A stretch of DNA of 55,766 nucleotides from Fortiea sp. LEGE XX443 (GCF_015206815.1 NZ_JADEXZ010000033.1:1-55766); one strand, 5' to 3'; shown: positions 1 through 9,961, numbered from the stretch's first letter. Notes: generated from the letters alone by a model not told the origin. Numbers and translations are program-made.

Positions 1-293
1 TATCCCTCAACTTTCATTGGGATTTGCTAAACTTCAAGCCATTGTTTATAGGCTCACTTCCCCAATTTTTATATTCCTAACTCACCCTGAATTCTATTTT
101 TCCTCTGCCTAAAGTGACACAACAGGGCTAAATATATCGGCGTGTACATCTTTGTTAATTGCTGACAAATTCTGTACATTACTGTTTTTTGCTCTGCCGT
201 TGGTTCCAATTTATCATCTCCTGAGAGTAACAGGGACTTGATTGCACTTCATTCTTAAATTTTCATATACGATGTTACGTCTGCGGTTAATTT
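1..293. other. Left-edge spacer, no gene seen
   Basis: AT-rich non-coding stretch downstream of the last visible gene of the leftward CIS operon. I see no open frame with family resemblance, no strong terminator hairpin and no RNA gene. The operon may continue beyond the window edge, but nothing here shows it. Confidence 0.5.
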
Positions 294-3026
294 TTAATCA
301 AATCCTGGCGGTAGTTCTAAAGGTGAGAGTTTGTCTGGTTGGGAAGGTGTAGGTGAATTGGGGTTAGGTAATGTATTGTTACTTGGCGATGAGGTGGGAG
401 AAGTACCGGGGGGTTGTGTTGGTTGTCCTGATGGTGGTGAGGAAATAATAGGAATTTCGGGTTTTGCACCTTCCAGTTGTGGTAATTGTGGTTGATTTGT
501 TGTGGAAATCGGCGGTAGAAAAGTTTCAATGGTGACAGAACGAGTTACTTTTTCACCAGCAGCATTAGTGACTTGTAAAGTAATAGTTTCGCTACCGGGT
601 TGTTGGTTAACTGGGTAAGGTATTGTACCGTTACGTGGGATATCTCCTGGTGCGGGAAGGAGTTCAACTTTAATATTATTGCTACCTTCTACTTTCCAAG
701 ATAAGTTGAGCATTTTGCTAGGTTTACCTTGATTAATTAATATGGGATATTTTGGTAATGGGTTATTACCATCAATTTTAAATTCGACTATTTTGCTTGG
801 TAAAGGTAAAACCTTAACTAAGTCTGTTTTTTGGGAGAGGCTTGGTTTATCAATGTCGGTTTTGGTAAACACTTGCAGTTCAAATATATAGTCTCCAGCA
901 CCGCGATTATTGGCTGGAACATTGCGACAATTTAGTTGATTTTCTTGCTGTGTGCAGAAAGCCTTGAGTGTGTCGGGAATATTTTGGCTGAGATCATAAA
1001 TTTGTTGTGGACTGTTAACTAAATTTTCAGGCGATCGCCCAACTACTCGCAATTGTTTTATTCTATCTAAATCATTGATTTTCCAATTGAGGTGAACTAC
1101 ATCTGGTCTGATTTTTGTAGAACTAACTTTCACTTCTTGATATACAGGTTGTGCGGGGGCAAATTCGAGGATTTGTGGCGGGGGAATTGGGATAATTCTA
1201 ATAGTGTTAGTTTTAATTGTGTCGGCTGGCAAATCGGAATTACTTGCGAATGTTTGCAGTTGAAAAGTGTAATCTCCTGGTTTACGCGCCTCGGTAGGAA
1301 TGTTAGAACAAGTCAACACTGTATTCATCTGACAAAATGGTTGTAGTTCTGTCGGAATTTTACCGTTGAAGGTGTAAACTACAGGTTTGATTGCATCTGT
1401 ACCATCAGCAAATAAACCCGTAAGAGATAATGTTTGCAATTTTTTCGGGTGGCGAATTTGCCAACTCAAGCGAATAAAATCACCATTAGCTTCTTGATAG
1501 GAAGTATCAGATGAGAGAAATTGCAGAATTTTGGGGACTGCGGGAGGACGGAATAACCATAACCAAATCAAAAATCCTAAAACAGCTACAGTTCCCAAGG
1601 CTGTTAGCAATACAAGTAAAAATTGCCACCAAGGGCGCGGTTCCCAAATTAAACTTCCTGGTAAAGCCGGATTCGGTAAAGGTATTTGTTGTACATCGAC
1701 TAATTCAACGCGAAAGTTCAGCAATCTTCCTGCGCCAAATATCGGACGATACCACCATTTCACTGGTGTTACCGTTACTTGTGTCGAAACTTTTTCCCCC
1801 GGTAACACTCGCAATGCACTTGGAGAAGTCGTGTAAGTACAAACTTTATCTTCATCGACAGGAACCGCTTGACAAGTTATTTCCCGTACAGTGTTACCTG
1901 CATTAGTGAACTTAACTTCAAAAGTTCCACCCTTGCGTCTTACCCGATTTACCACTATTAGCATTTCTGCATTCAGCAGGTAAGAAGGCAAAATTTCCCA
2001 ATATATGACATCCAGCAACATCAAATCGGGATTGTTAGCAGAGTACAAGCGGATACTGGGATAGTAAAGACCGGCATTTACGCCTAACGGTGGTTGAAAT
2101 TGTAGTAAAATTTCTCCCTTCTCGCCAGGGTTAAGATTTAAACCCATGTTGGGGATAACAAGTCCTGCGGTTTCCAAACCTTCGGGATAGCAGATACTCA
2201 GCCAACCTTCTGGTAAATCGAGACAACTGAGGCGAAATCTGTCTACTCTGTCAGAACGGTTGTGAACATTAACATGAACTTGCAAGATTCCGCCTGGGGG
2301 GATTTTGGCAGGCGATCGCGAACTCGTCAGAGGTAGTAATGTAAATGTAGGGTCACTAACTCTAACAACGGTTTCAATTGCAGGTAAAACCTGAATCCGC
2401 GCCCCATGTCGAATTGGAGTATCTTCTGGATAGTGTAATGGCGCATCAACAACAATTGAGTAATTGTAAGTGCTAGGAATTGCTGTTACAGGTACTTGAA
2501 ACTCAAATAACACCTCACCCACAGAATTCGGACTCAGTGCTAACCTTTGTTTAGGCGCATTACACCATTGAATTAATTGCGGCGATAATTCATCAATAAA
2601 AATATCAATTAAGGCACTTTCCACCCCTTTATTCGTCACAGTGACATTAATTTCAAACCTTGAACCAGCTTGAACTGCATAATCACCAGAAGGATTGAAA
2701 ATAATTGCGAGGGGATTACCAGGGGCGAGAGTTTGTTGAATATTTTGCTGCTGAATACCACGTTTAGCTGCTAGATTAATGCGGTATTTCACCTCACCAG
2801 AAGTTAATACTTCCTGAATGAAACCTTCTTCAACTAATTCATCTAATAATGCTAAAGTTGCTTGTTGATTTAAATCTAAATGAATTGATACTTGAGCCAG
2901 AGTAGCGCTATCAGAACGCTTGATTAGCCATTGCACAATTTTGCGCTTTTGTGGCGGCAGCGTTAATATTTCTGCCATACTCAAACCGAGTCTGGAATTT
3001 GTGATTCTCGAATTTGTGGCAGTCAT
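294..3026 (-). CDS. Winged-helix / Ig-like / single-TM protein at end of CIS operon
   Basis: A 910-residue protein. Residues about 14-85 look like a winged helix-turn-helix domain (a run of three helices then an EEGFIQEV-type wing). Several beta-rich Ig-like/CARDB-like segments follow to about residue 460, then one strong membrane helix at about 468-492 (WWQFLLVLLTALG... then WLWLF). After the helix come three similar beta domains, each with an LxLSW/LNLSW strand motif, and a tail from about 850 very rich in Pro, Ser and Thr. Seen: the domain order and single helix. Inferred: a bitopic protein with winged helix and first Ig block in the cytoplasm and the rest across the membrane, serving as an anchor or extension of the contractile injection system encoded just upstream. 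It is the last gene of the visible operon, 77 bp after the WD40 gene. The exact family is not recognised. Confidence 0.8.
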   Translation of the reverse strand: MTATNSRITNSRLGLSMAEILTLPPQKRKIVQWLIKRSDSATLAQVSIHLDLNQQATLALLDELVEEGFIQEVLTSGEVKYRINLAAKRGIQQQNIQQTLAPGNPLAIIFNPSGDYAVQAGSRFEINVTVTNKGVESALIDIFIDELSPQLIQWCNAPKQRLALSPNSVGEVLFEFQVPVTAIPSTYNYSIVVDAPLHYPEDTPIRHGARIQVLPAIETVVRVSDPTFTLLPLTSSRSPAKIPPGGILQVHVNVHNRSDRVDRFRLSCLDLPEGWLSICYPEGLETAGLVIPNMGLNLNPGEKGEILLQFQPPLGVNAGLYYPSIRLYSANNPDLMLLDVIYWEILPSYLLNAEMLIVVNRVRRKGGTFEVKFTNAGNTVREITCQAVPVDEDKVCTYTTSPSALRVLPGEKVSTQVTVTPVKWWYRPIFGAGRLLNFRVELVDVQQIPLPNPALPGSLIWEPRPWWQFLLVLLTALGTVAVLGFLIWLWLFRPPAVPKILQFLSSDTSYQEANGDFIRLSWQIRHPKKLQTLSLTGLFADGTDAIKPVVYTFNGKIPTELQPFCQMNTVLTCSNIPTEARKPGDYTFQLQTFASNSDLPADTIKTNTIRIIPIPPPQILEFAPAQPVYQEVKVSSTKIRPDVVHLNWKINDLDRIKQLRVVGRSPENLVNSPQQIYDLSQNIPDTLKAFCTQQENQLNCRNVPANNRGAGDYIFELQVFTKTDIDKPSLSQKTDLVKVLPLPSKIVEFKIDGNNPLPKYPILINQGKPSKMLNLSWKVEGSNNIKVELLPAPGDIPRNGTIPYPVNQQPGSETITLQVTNAAGEKVTRSVTIETFLPPISTTNQPQLPQLEGAKPEIPIISSPPSGQPTQPPGTSPTSSPSNNTLPNPNSPTPSQPDKLSPLELPPGFD

Positions 3027-3044
3027 GCTTACCCCCAGTTAAAA

Positions 3045-3066
3045 AGTAAAAAGGCAAAAGTAAAAA
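3045..3066. repeat. 22-bp dispersed repeat, copy 1
   Basis: A Lys-codon-like string (AGTAAAAAGG then CAAAAGTAAAAA) identical to 5308-5329. Both copies sit in consecutive spacers of the CIS operon, directly upstream of a start codon. Confidence 0.7.
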
Positions 3067-3103
3067 AATATTTTATCTGCGTATGTCGGCTATTAATTAA
3101 TTC

Positions 3104-5293
3104 TTATTCTTTACAACCTGCATTATTATCCACATTTCTCATATCCAACCTAACTTTATGATCATCATTACCACTAACTATTAAAATTCGCTTTTTAACT
3201 ACCTTAATATCCACACTATTAAATTTCTGTCTTTCTTTACGTATTTCCCTACCATTTGGCAAAGCACGTCCACCTTCTTTAGTTAATGGCCACAGCATTA
3301 CTCGATGATCATCACCACCACTAACTAAATAACAACCATCTCTACTCAAAGCAACCGATCGCACTGCTTTACCACCATGACCATCAGACCATTTATCTAT
3401 AACTTGACACTGACCATTATTATCACTTAAACATTGTTTCAGATTCCATAAAGTAATTTGTCCCATATTATCTGCTGTTGCTAATATATATGGTTTATAT
3501 TCCGCACTATCGACACTCACAACATAATCATTTTGACTACCAGGAGGATTATATGGCACTTTCCACAGTTTATTTTGGGGGAAATTCCAAATCGCTAAGT
3601 TATTGTATCTACCACCGATTACTAAATTTTGTTTATCATTGCCAGCTAAAGTTAAACTATAAATAGGAAACTTCACATCTTTGCAATCAACAAGGAATTT
3701 AACATCTTTGCAACTATCATTTTTTGTTAAACTTTGATGATCACCTAACAGAGCGCTATTGACATCCCATTGCAAGACTAAACCACTACCATGACCACTA
3801 AATAAAAAGCGTGAATCTTGACTAAATTCTAAACCCAAAACTCGGTCTGCTTTATCAAAAGAAAAATTGGCTTTTGCTTTTGCATCACCACCAAGTACAT
3901 CCCAAATTTGGATTTCACCGTTTTCTAAACCTGCTGCAACCACATCATTATCCACAGGTTTATAGCGCACAACCCGTACAGATTTACCTGCACCTTTAGA
4001 CATTCTGCCATCATCTTGATTAATCAAAGGGTTGCTAAAACCAGCAAGATTCCATCTAATGATACTTTGGTCTTGAGAACTGCTAACAGCGCGATCGCCT
4101 ACACCATTAAACTGCACAAACGTCACAGAACGACGATGCCCAAAAAATGGATTATTAGGATTGAGCCATGATAAAAACCAGAGTAGATATAACAATAAAA
4201 TCCCTAATCCCATCTGTAGCCAAGGATGTAAAATAGGGTGAATGATCAATTGTAAATATTGGTTTTCATTATTAATATTAATCTTATGATTTGGCACAAC
4301 AGCCTTAACTTTAAATCCAAGTTTTTGCTTGAAGCCAAACCACCGCCGCCGCTTACTGACTAATAGTTGTAAATTCTTATTTTCTCCAGGATTTAATGCT
4401 AAAAATTCTGGTTGAACTTCCCAAAAACATTTTGGCTGCCCTTCCTCACCTTCTTTCACTTCAATATTTATCTGTTGACTCAAATTGCTGTGATTTTGAC
4501 ACTCAAGTTGATAAGTCGTAGAATTAACTTGTAATTGGGGTAACCAGGGACGAGATGCAGGTATCTGTTGCTTTTCGGGAGTGCATTCAAAATCGATAAA
4601 TCCAGCAGGATTTACATTAATTATTCCTTCACGACTGCGAGACAGGAGTCCATTAGTATAAGTCGCTTCGATAGTAAAAGGATATGCTTGACTACGTACT
4701 TCTTCAGGAATTGGTAATTGGCATAAAAATGATGTTTCTGCTTTAGCACCAGGAGCAACTGGTAACAATATTTCATCACCATTGATTAACCATTGGGTTT
4801 TGATTCCAATCGGTCTTAAGGAAACACTTGCAGGAAGTTGACTAGGATTAAAAACCCGCACTGGAATTTTAATTAATCCCTGTGGTTGAGTTGAAAATTC
4901 GCGTGTAGGTAGCTCAACCTGCATAGCTACAGCACCAACTCCTGCTTCAACTATCAACCGCAGTAATTGTCTATCTTCATCCCGCAATTCCAGCGAAAAA
5001 ATGCGAACTATCAGGTTCATTTTACCGATAAAACCAGCGACAGGCGCATTGATAATTGTTACATTAAACTTTGTACTATCTCCTGGCGGATTTTTAGCAC
5101 TAACAGACGGTGTAATTGTGTACCAATTAGAACCTAAATTTTCACTACCACCAGCAGCAATAATTTCTATTTGAAAAGAAGCAAATTTATTGCTTTCATT
5201 AACTACAGTCACTTCAAAAGAAGCTGGTGAACCACCTGGCTGAAAGTGTAATACTTGTGTAGAAATTTTAGTATTAACAAGATTAACTGCCAT
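3104..5293 (-). CDS. Ig-like / single-TM / WD40 protein of CIS operon
   Basis: A 729-residue protein. The first 350 residues are beta-rich Ig-like (COG1470-type) domains. One hydrophobic helix lies at about 357-377 (LQMGLGILLLYLLWFLSWLN), followed by a beta-propeller of WD40-type repeats with recognisable units such as SSSQDQSIIRWNL, LENGEIQIWDV, TADNMGQITLWNL and SGGDDHRVMLWPL. Seen: the order Ig block, helix, propeller. Inferred: a membrane-anchored accessory protein of the injection system, with the propeller as a protein-binding platform on one membrane face. It lies between the DUF4159-like gene (39 bp upstream) and the winged-helix/Ig protein, all in one direction, so co-transcription is likely. 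The very C-terminus (DMRNVDNNAGCKE) is degenerate for a WD40 repeat. Confidence 0.82.
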   Translation of the reverse strand: MAVNLVNTKISTQVLHFQPGGSPASFEVTVVNESNKFASFQIEIIAAGGSENLGSNWYTITPSVSAKNPPGDSTKFNVTIINAPVAGFIGKMNLIVRIFSLELRDEDRQLLRLIVEAGVGAVAMQVELPTREFSTQPQGLIKIPVRVFNPSQLPASVSLRPIGIKTQWLINGDEILLPVAPGAKAETSFLCQLPIPEEVRSQAYPFTIEATYTNGLLSRSREGIINVNPAGFIDFECTPEKQQIPASRPWLPQLQVNSTTYQLECQNHSNLSQQINIEVKEGEEGQPKCFWEVQPEFLALNPGENKNLQLLVSKRRRWFGFKQKLGFKVKAVVPNHKININNENQYLQLIIHPILHPWLQMGLGILLLYLLWFLSWLNPNNPFFGHRRSVTFVQFNGVGDRAVSSSQDQSIIRWNLAGFSNPLINQDDGRMSKGAGKSVRVVRYKPVDNDVVAAGLENGEIQIWDVLGGDAKAKANFSFDKADRVLGLEFSQDSRFLFSGHGSGLVLQWDVNSALLGDHQSLTKNDSCKDVKFLVDCKDVKFPIYSLTLAGNDKQNLVIGGRYNNLAIWNFPQNKLWKVPYNPPGSQNDYVVSVDSAEYKPYILATADNMGQITLWNLKQCLSDNNGQCQVIDKWSDGHGGKAVRSVALSRDGCYLVSGGDDHRVMLWPLTKEGGRALPNGREIRKERQKFNSVDIKVVKKRILIVSGNDDHKVRLDMRNVDNNAGCKE

Positions 5294-5307
5294 ATAAAAA
5301 AGTTAAA

Positions 5308-5329
5308 AGTAAAAAGGCAAAAGTAAAAA
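5308..5329. repeat. 22-bp dispersed repeat, copy 2
   Basis: Identical over 22 bp to 3045-3066. It fills most of the short spacer between the DUF4159-like gene and the WD40 gene. Confidence 0.7.
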
Positions 5330-5332
5330 GAA

Positions 5333-6565
5333 TTATTCTAATTTGTTGAAAATGCTTTTTAACGCATCAGGTTTAGTTGAAACAGATGTAATAGTCTGTT
5401 GTCTTAATTGAGTCATTTGCTTTCTATTCCAGGCAAAATTGAGAATATTAACACCTAATTCTTGAGCAGTGCGAATTGTTTCCCGTGGTAAAGTTAATTT
5501 TTCGTCTAATCCCCAACAAAGTGATAAATCACCAATCACTAAAACTATGCCACCTGCAACTAAAATTTGCATAGGCTTTTGATTAAAAACTGGCATAGCA
5601 GCAAATAAAAATGGTTTTATCCGCATCGGGTGATTGCGATCAAGTAGGCGTAAATCTTCTAAAGATGTGCCTAAATTTTCAGTAATTTCCAAAACGCTTT
5701 CTAATCTATCAACCGCATCGGTAGGTGATTCAACTAACAAAACTCCACCAGTATCTAAATAACTTTTGAGGTTAGCTAATTCTTGGGGATTGAGAGTTAA
5801 TGATCTACTACCTGGAAGAAATAGCAAGTCATAATTAACGGCTGAAGTCGGATCTGGAAGTGGAAAAAGTAATCTGTCAATTTGCTCATCTCCCCGCACA
5901 GTGTAAGTGAGATTTTCTGCGGAGTTTAATAGATAAGAGAGATTGGCGAAACTATTACCTTCTTTAGTTTCTTGGGTGTCAAGATGCGCCACACGCACAA
6001 CCGCACTAGGACGCGATCGCGCCACCTTCCGAAAGCGAAAATCTAAACTATTCAAACTCGGATAAAATACATCTTGGGGATTTTGTAGCGTAACTAATCC
6101 TGGTTGCAGCAAAATCCGGCATAATTCCACCTCAAAAGTATCCGGTGGAGTAGTTTTTTCATCAATCCGAAAAGTTTCTGGTTCAAACTCACTCACTTGT
6201 TTACGTTGTAAACTTTCTGGATCTACATAACGTACAACTAAATAAATCAGTCGGGGTTTTTCTTCTGTAATATCGGCTGATATGTGAAAATCTATTGGTT
6301 GGGGAACCACAATCGGATTACCAATCACATCAATTGCAATTCCTGGCTGAATTTGTAACCATCGCCCATCGTTATATTGCGATGGTACATCCTTGGGTGC
6401 AGGAATCAAACTTACACCCAAACCGTGAACTATTCCCGGTTCATTGAGGGATTGATAATAAATATTTTGGCGCTGACGGTGATAATCATGCGATCGCTTC
6501 CACCGTTCAGCGTTAATCAATAAACCATCTTGAATTTGTAGTCGTTCTAGGGGTTGAATTTCCAT
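5333..6565 (-). CDS. CIS-associated protein with DUF4159-like domain
   Basis: A 410-residue protein. The N-terminus (ERLQIQDGLLINAERWKRSH, then VHGLGVSLIP) resembles proteins encoded with phage-tail-like baseplate genes. The C-terminal half (about residues 215-385) has a flavodoxin/amidotransferase-like pattern: YDLLFLPGSRSLTL, LKSYLDTGGVLLVESP, IVLVIGDLSLCWG and an RTAQELGVNILNFAWNRKQM ending, as in DUF4159 proteins. Seen: these motifs and the position between gpI-like and WD40 genes. Inferred: a structural or assembly factor of the injection system. Enzymatic activity is not supported, since no catalytic Cys-His pair is evident. Start is the ATG at 6565. Confidence 0.75.
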   Translation of the reverse strand: MEIQPLERLQIQDGLLINAERWKRSHDYHRQRQNIYYQSLNEPGIVHGLGVSLIPAPKDVPSQYNDGRWLQIQPGIAIDVIGNPIVVPQPIDFHISADITEEKPRLIYLVVRYVDPESLQRKQVSEFEPETFRIDEKTTPPDTFEVELCRILLQPGLVTLQNPQDVFYPSLNSLDFRFRKVARSRPSAVVRVAHLDTQETKEGNSFANLSYLLNSAENLTYTVRGDEQIDRLLFPLPDPTSAVNYDLLFLPGSRSLTLNPQELANLKSYLDTGGVLLVESPTDAVDRLESVLEITENLGTSLEDLRLLDRNHPMRIKPFLFAAMPVFNQKPMQILVAGGIVLVIGDLSLCWGLDEKLTLPRETIRTAQELGVNILNFAWNRKQMTQLRQQTITSVSTKPDALKSIFNKLE

Positions 6566-6660
6566 AATTAGGGAGGGGAAGTAAACAAGAGACAGGAGGT
6601 AGGAGGGAGAATATTTTACTTAACACTCAACACTCAGCACTTTTAACTATTGGCTATTGA

Positions 6661-7686
6661 CTATTCCACGTAAAGTTCGTAGGTACAAAAAGCGGGTTTT
6701 TCTTGTTCAATGATGTGACGGACTAATTGTTCATCTACCTGATCTGAACGCTGGGGACGTAGGCGAACTATAAAATGATACGGACGACCGCCACCAATCA
6801 TCGCATCTTCGCCCAGACGTGTATTGCCTAAAATAAAACCTTCACCTCTAATTTCTTCAATACAAATATGTTTATCAGCTTCTCTTGTAATGTGTTCATC
6901 TAAAGGTAAATCTGTATAAAGATGTATATATAAACGTAAACCTCTACGAGTTCCGCGCCAGCGATAAAGTTCAACAGCCGAACGAATTAAATAGCGTTGT
7001 CGTTCTAAAGTCCAACGGCGATCAATCGGCCAAGCTACCCAGTGGGCGAGAAAAGGTAACAATGTCTGCGGCGCAGTCATCGGATCTAGATAAGCCCACA
7101 AAACATCCAGCGTTTGGACTGAGGGTTCAAAAGCCTGTTCAAAAATTTTCAAGAAACGACCAATAAAGTCAACTTCTCGATAAAGTGCTGGTAAAAATTG
7201 CTGGTAGAGACTCCGAGGACGGATATATAAATTCAAACCAGCCGTTTCAACTAATTGTCTACCAGTACCCTCCTCCGTATAATGAACGTGAATCCGACTG
7301 TGATAATCCAACACCAAAGACTGACCATTTCCTAACGCTGGATTTTCAAAAAAACTTGCGGGAACTTGGAAATATAAAACCGCATCCATCCGCGATCGCG
7401 GCGCAAGTTCGTAACCTTCCATCCCAATGCGACACCACTCAGCCGGAAAATTACCCTCCACCCGCACATTCAACCGCAACATCCGACTACCCAAGTTTTC
7501 CAGTTGCAAAACTATCTCACTTGGTTCCGGTGGATGAACCACCAAATCACAACCCGCCCGAACCACATTTTGAGTACTGAATGCTGTCTGAGAAAAATCA
7601 TCTGCACCCTTACCCATCGCCGATGTTTGGATCGCGTTAGGTAATTGCATTGGAGTTAATTGCAAGTGCAGAATTTGACTACTCAT
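6661..7686 (-). CDS. Phage tail protein I-like baseplate protein of CIS
   Basis: A 341-residue protein. The N-terminal half is an Ig-like beta domain (LENLGSRMLRLNVRVEGNFP, then RSRMDAVLYFQVP). The C-terminal half matches the gpI/TIGR02242-type tail fold, with YQQFLPALYRE, FLKIFEQAFEP, LDVLWAYLDPMTAP, LLPFLAHWVAWPIDRRW and YRWRGTRRGLRLYI, and ends shortly after a tyrosine-rich strand. In contractile systems this protein bridges the baseplate wedge. It follows the gpJ-like gene with a 105-bp spacer. The fusion of an Ig-like front with a gpI-like back is longer than simple phage gpI. Its place between gpJ-like and DUF4159-like genes supports the assignment. Confidence 0.88.
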   Translation of the reverse strand: MSSQILHLQLTPMQLPNAIQTSAMGKGADDFSQTAFSTQNVVRAGCDLVVHPPEPSEIVLQLENLGSRMLRLNVRVEGNFPAEWCRIGMEGYELAPRSRMDAVLYFQVPASFFENPALGNGQSLVLDYHSRIHVHYTEEGTGRQLVETAGLNLYIRPRSLYQQFLPALYREVDFIGRFLKIFEQAFEPSVQTLDVLWAYLDPMTAPQTLLPFLAHWVAWPIDRRWTLERQRYLIRSAVELYRWRGTRRGLRLYIHLYTDLPLDEHITREADKHICIEEIRGEGFILGNTRLGEDAMIGGGRPYHFIVRLRPQRSDQVDEQLVRHIIEQEKPAFCTYELYVE

Positions 7687-7714
7687 AAATAGTATTACTC
7701 ATTTAAGATTTATC

Positions 7715-7775
7715 TCTCCGCGCTCTCTGTGTCTCTGTGGTTCGTAATTTTTCTAACCGCAGAGGCGCAGAGTTC
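7715..7775. repeat. Dispersed inverted-repeat element in CIS operon spacer
   Basis: An imperfect inverted repeat: CTCTGTGTCTCTGTGGTT (from about 7724) pairs with AACCGCAGAGGCGCAGAG (7755-7772) across a 12-bp loop. Half-copies of the same repeat recur at 37277-37303 and inside the alpha-mannosidase gene at 30695-30731. It occupies the spacer between the gpJ-like and gpI-like genes and could form an mRNA hairpin there. Confidence 0.7.
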
Positions 7776-7791
7776 ACAGAGGTAAGAGAAT

Positions 7792-9957
7792 TTATTGGAT
7801 GAGATTAACAACATGTCCAGACCTTAAACGCGTATTTTGCCAAGAACAAATCAACCCCAAAGCCCCAGGATCAATAACTGGATTTTGGGGAAGCGATCGC
7901 ACCCAACTCGAACCCACATACCGCAATTCAAATAACTGCACCACTCCCAAATACCGCACCGCCGAAAATTGCTGAAACAAATTCACAATATCCGAAGGAT
8001 ACACAGGCCTCCCAAAAGACCAGCCTTTCCCATCTTGTCCTCCAGTAATCGGGTTGAGAAAACGATACAAAGCAACTCGCAATTTCCCTAGAATTTCTTG
8101 TTGAGCGGCGGGATGGTTGTATTCTGATTCCAGTGCGACTTCTGTTTGCACCGCCACACCCACATATTCAGGCGCTTGTAATTTAACTTGTATTCCTAAT
8201 AACCTCCGTTCATCTAAATAAGTGATAATTTGGTCGCGTAATTGTGGGCTAAGGCTGAATAATTCCGGTTCGATACCTTCACTACGATTAATTGCATCTG
8301 TATTCGCCGCCGGGACAACCAACAATTTGATTGTTCCGGCTTCTTGTGTAGTTGTAGGTGGTAAGCATCGCACTCGCGCCACCGCACCATCACCCGCTTG
8401 TAATGTCAGCACTTCAAAATCTTCGGGAGTCACAGCGCGATCGCGGGTTCGCAGCATCGCCGGAACTCGAATTACTGCATCTTCCAATGATTCCGCATCC
8501 GAACCGTTACGCGCTGGTGTATGATTAATCAACTTCGCAACGTAAGGAACCGCATTTTTCGCTACTGTAATTGTCCCTCGTTGCACATTACCTTTTCTTC
8601 CTCCACCCGTGCGGTACGCAACCATCCGAATTACCGAACCGCGCGGTGGTACAGCGCCATATTGTCGTTCTAGTTCTTGAATATTAGGAAGATTTCCTAC
8701 GCCTCTCCTTAACTCAGTTTGTTGCTGGAGTTGTGCTGGTTCTCGAATCACCGGGCCGAACTGTACTGTCCCTGTACGCGAATCTATGGTGTAGTGCAAA
8801 TCTTGGGGGAGAGAATTGGCAAAATCGCTGACTTCATACCACCTTTGGGGAATTCCCCCCGGCGGTGAAACTAGCAAATATTCATCTTCCCGACGGTTCA
8901 ATACAGGAACTCCTTGTAATTGAAAAGTCTGTCCGGGTATACCGTTGCTTTCCCCGACAATTTCGTTGCGAATCAGTTCACTTTGACTAGCACCAACAGT
9001 CCCACCAATGGATCTAGCTGCCAAACCAATCATGCGCGGTGAACTGCTATATCCTGGTTGATTAGGTTGGGGTGCAGTGTAAACACAACGCAACCAGCGT
9101 CCTTGATAGGCGGTAAAGGTTGTTACAGGCCAAGATTGCGGTAAATGCAGCACTATATCTGCACCTTGCAAGGGATTCACGCCTTGGGTAAGCAATTCGC
9201 TAAAACTAAAACCCTTGGTGCTGTCGTCAGATTCTTGTAATAGTACTGTTTCCCATTCCACACCATTCCACGCTTCCCAGCGCCGGGGCGGAATATCGGG
9301 ATTAATCCCTGTAGCTGTGGCGGCTTCTCCTTTAAATTGCAGTGCGAGAACATTACCTTCACACTGAGATTCACCATCAATAACTAAATAAAAGCTGTTT
9401 CCTGGTTGGGGTTGTTCTTCAAAAAATGGCAATTCCCTACCGTACCACTCACCATCAGAGCGCATCGTCCATAAATTAGTAAAGCGATCGCGCAAAATTT
9501 CTGGTGTTTTATCGGCGGTTTGACAGGTGAGAAAGTGACGAATTTGGGGTTTATCAATTATTAAAGGCCGATCTGTGGTGAATGCGATCGCCTCTTCTGT
9601 TTCTGTGCGAATCGTCGCCACCTCCACCCCAGCCGGAATTGTGTAAATATTTGGTAAAGCAGCACTCAAATAAAAAGTAATATCCGCCACAGCAGGCGCA
9701 GGTGCTTGTAACCTGACACCTAATAATTCTAAAAATGTAATGTAATTGCGCTTTGGTACTTCGTTAAACCGCAGCAGCATTTGGTCAGTTAACCAAGCAA
9801 ATAGCTCAATCAGCGTGATTCCTGGGTCACTGGGGTTGTAATTCGTCCATTCTGGACAATAGCGCGGAATCCTGAGAATACACTCATCAACTAAATCTTT
9901 AAAAGTGCGATCGTCCAGATTAGACTTTGGTAACTTTGGTAAAAAATCAAATTCCAC
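7792..9957 (-). CDS. Baseplate J-like protein of contractile injection system
   Basis: A 721-residue protein of the putative baseplate assembly family (gpJ-like, TIGR02243-type). Visible signatures are ILRIPRYCPEWTNYNPSDPG followed by ITLIELFAWLTDQMLLRFNE near the N-terminus, the middle segment GGGRKGNVQRGTI, and RDRAVTPEDFEVLTLQAGDG in the second half. The last 100 residues contain the FGRPVYPSDIVNLFQ motif typical of the family's C-terminus. It forms the wedge/ring core of tail-like baseplates. The start is GTG at 9957; no strong Shine-Dalgarno site is visible because a 14-bp tandem repeat lies directly upstream. It is the second gene of the operon after the gp25-like gene. Confidence 0.92.
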   Translation of the reverse strand: MEFDFLPKLPKSNLDDRTFKDLVDECILRIPRYCPEWTNYNPSDPGITLIELFAWLTDQMLLRFNEVPKRNYITFLELLGVRLQAPAPAVADITFYLSAALPNIYTIPAGVEVATIRTETEEAIAFTTDRPLIIDKPQIRHFLTCQTADKTPEILRDRFTNLWTMRSDGEWYGRELPFFEEQPQPGNSFYLVIDGESQCEGNVLALQFKGEAATATGINPDIPPRRWEAWNGVEWETVLLQESDDSTKGFSFSELLTQGVNPLQGADIVLHLPQSWPVTTFTAYQGRWLRCVYTAPQPNQPGYSSSPRMIGLAARSIGGTVGASQSELIRNEIVGESNGIPGQTFQLQGVPVLNRREDEYLLVSPPGGIPQRWYEVSDFANSLPQDLHYTIDSRTGTVQFGPVIREPAQLQQQTELRRGVGNLPNIQELERQYGAVPPRGSVIRMVAYRTGGGRKGNVQRGTITVAKNAVPYVAKLINHTPARNGSDAESLEDAVIRVPAMLRTRDRAVTPEDFEVLTLQAGDGAVARVRCLPPTTTQEAGTIKLLVVPAANTDAINRSEGIEPELFSLSPQLRDQIITYLDERRLLGIQVKLQAPEYVGVAVQTEVALESEYNHPAAQQEILGKLRVALYRFLNPITGGQDGKGWSFGRPVYPSDIVNLFQQFSAVRYLGVVQLFELRYVGSSWVRSLPQNPVIDPGALGLICSWQNTRLRSGHVVNLIQ

Positions 9958-9961
9958 AATC

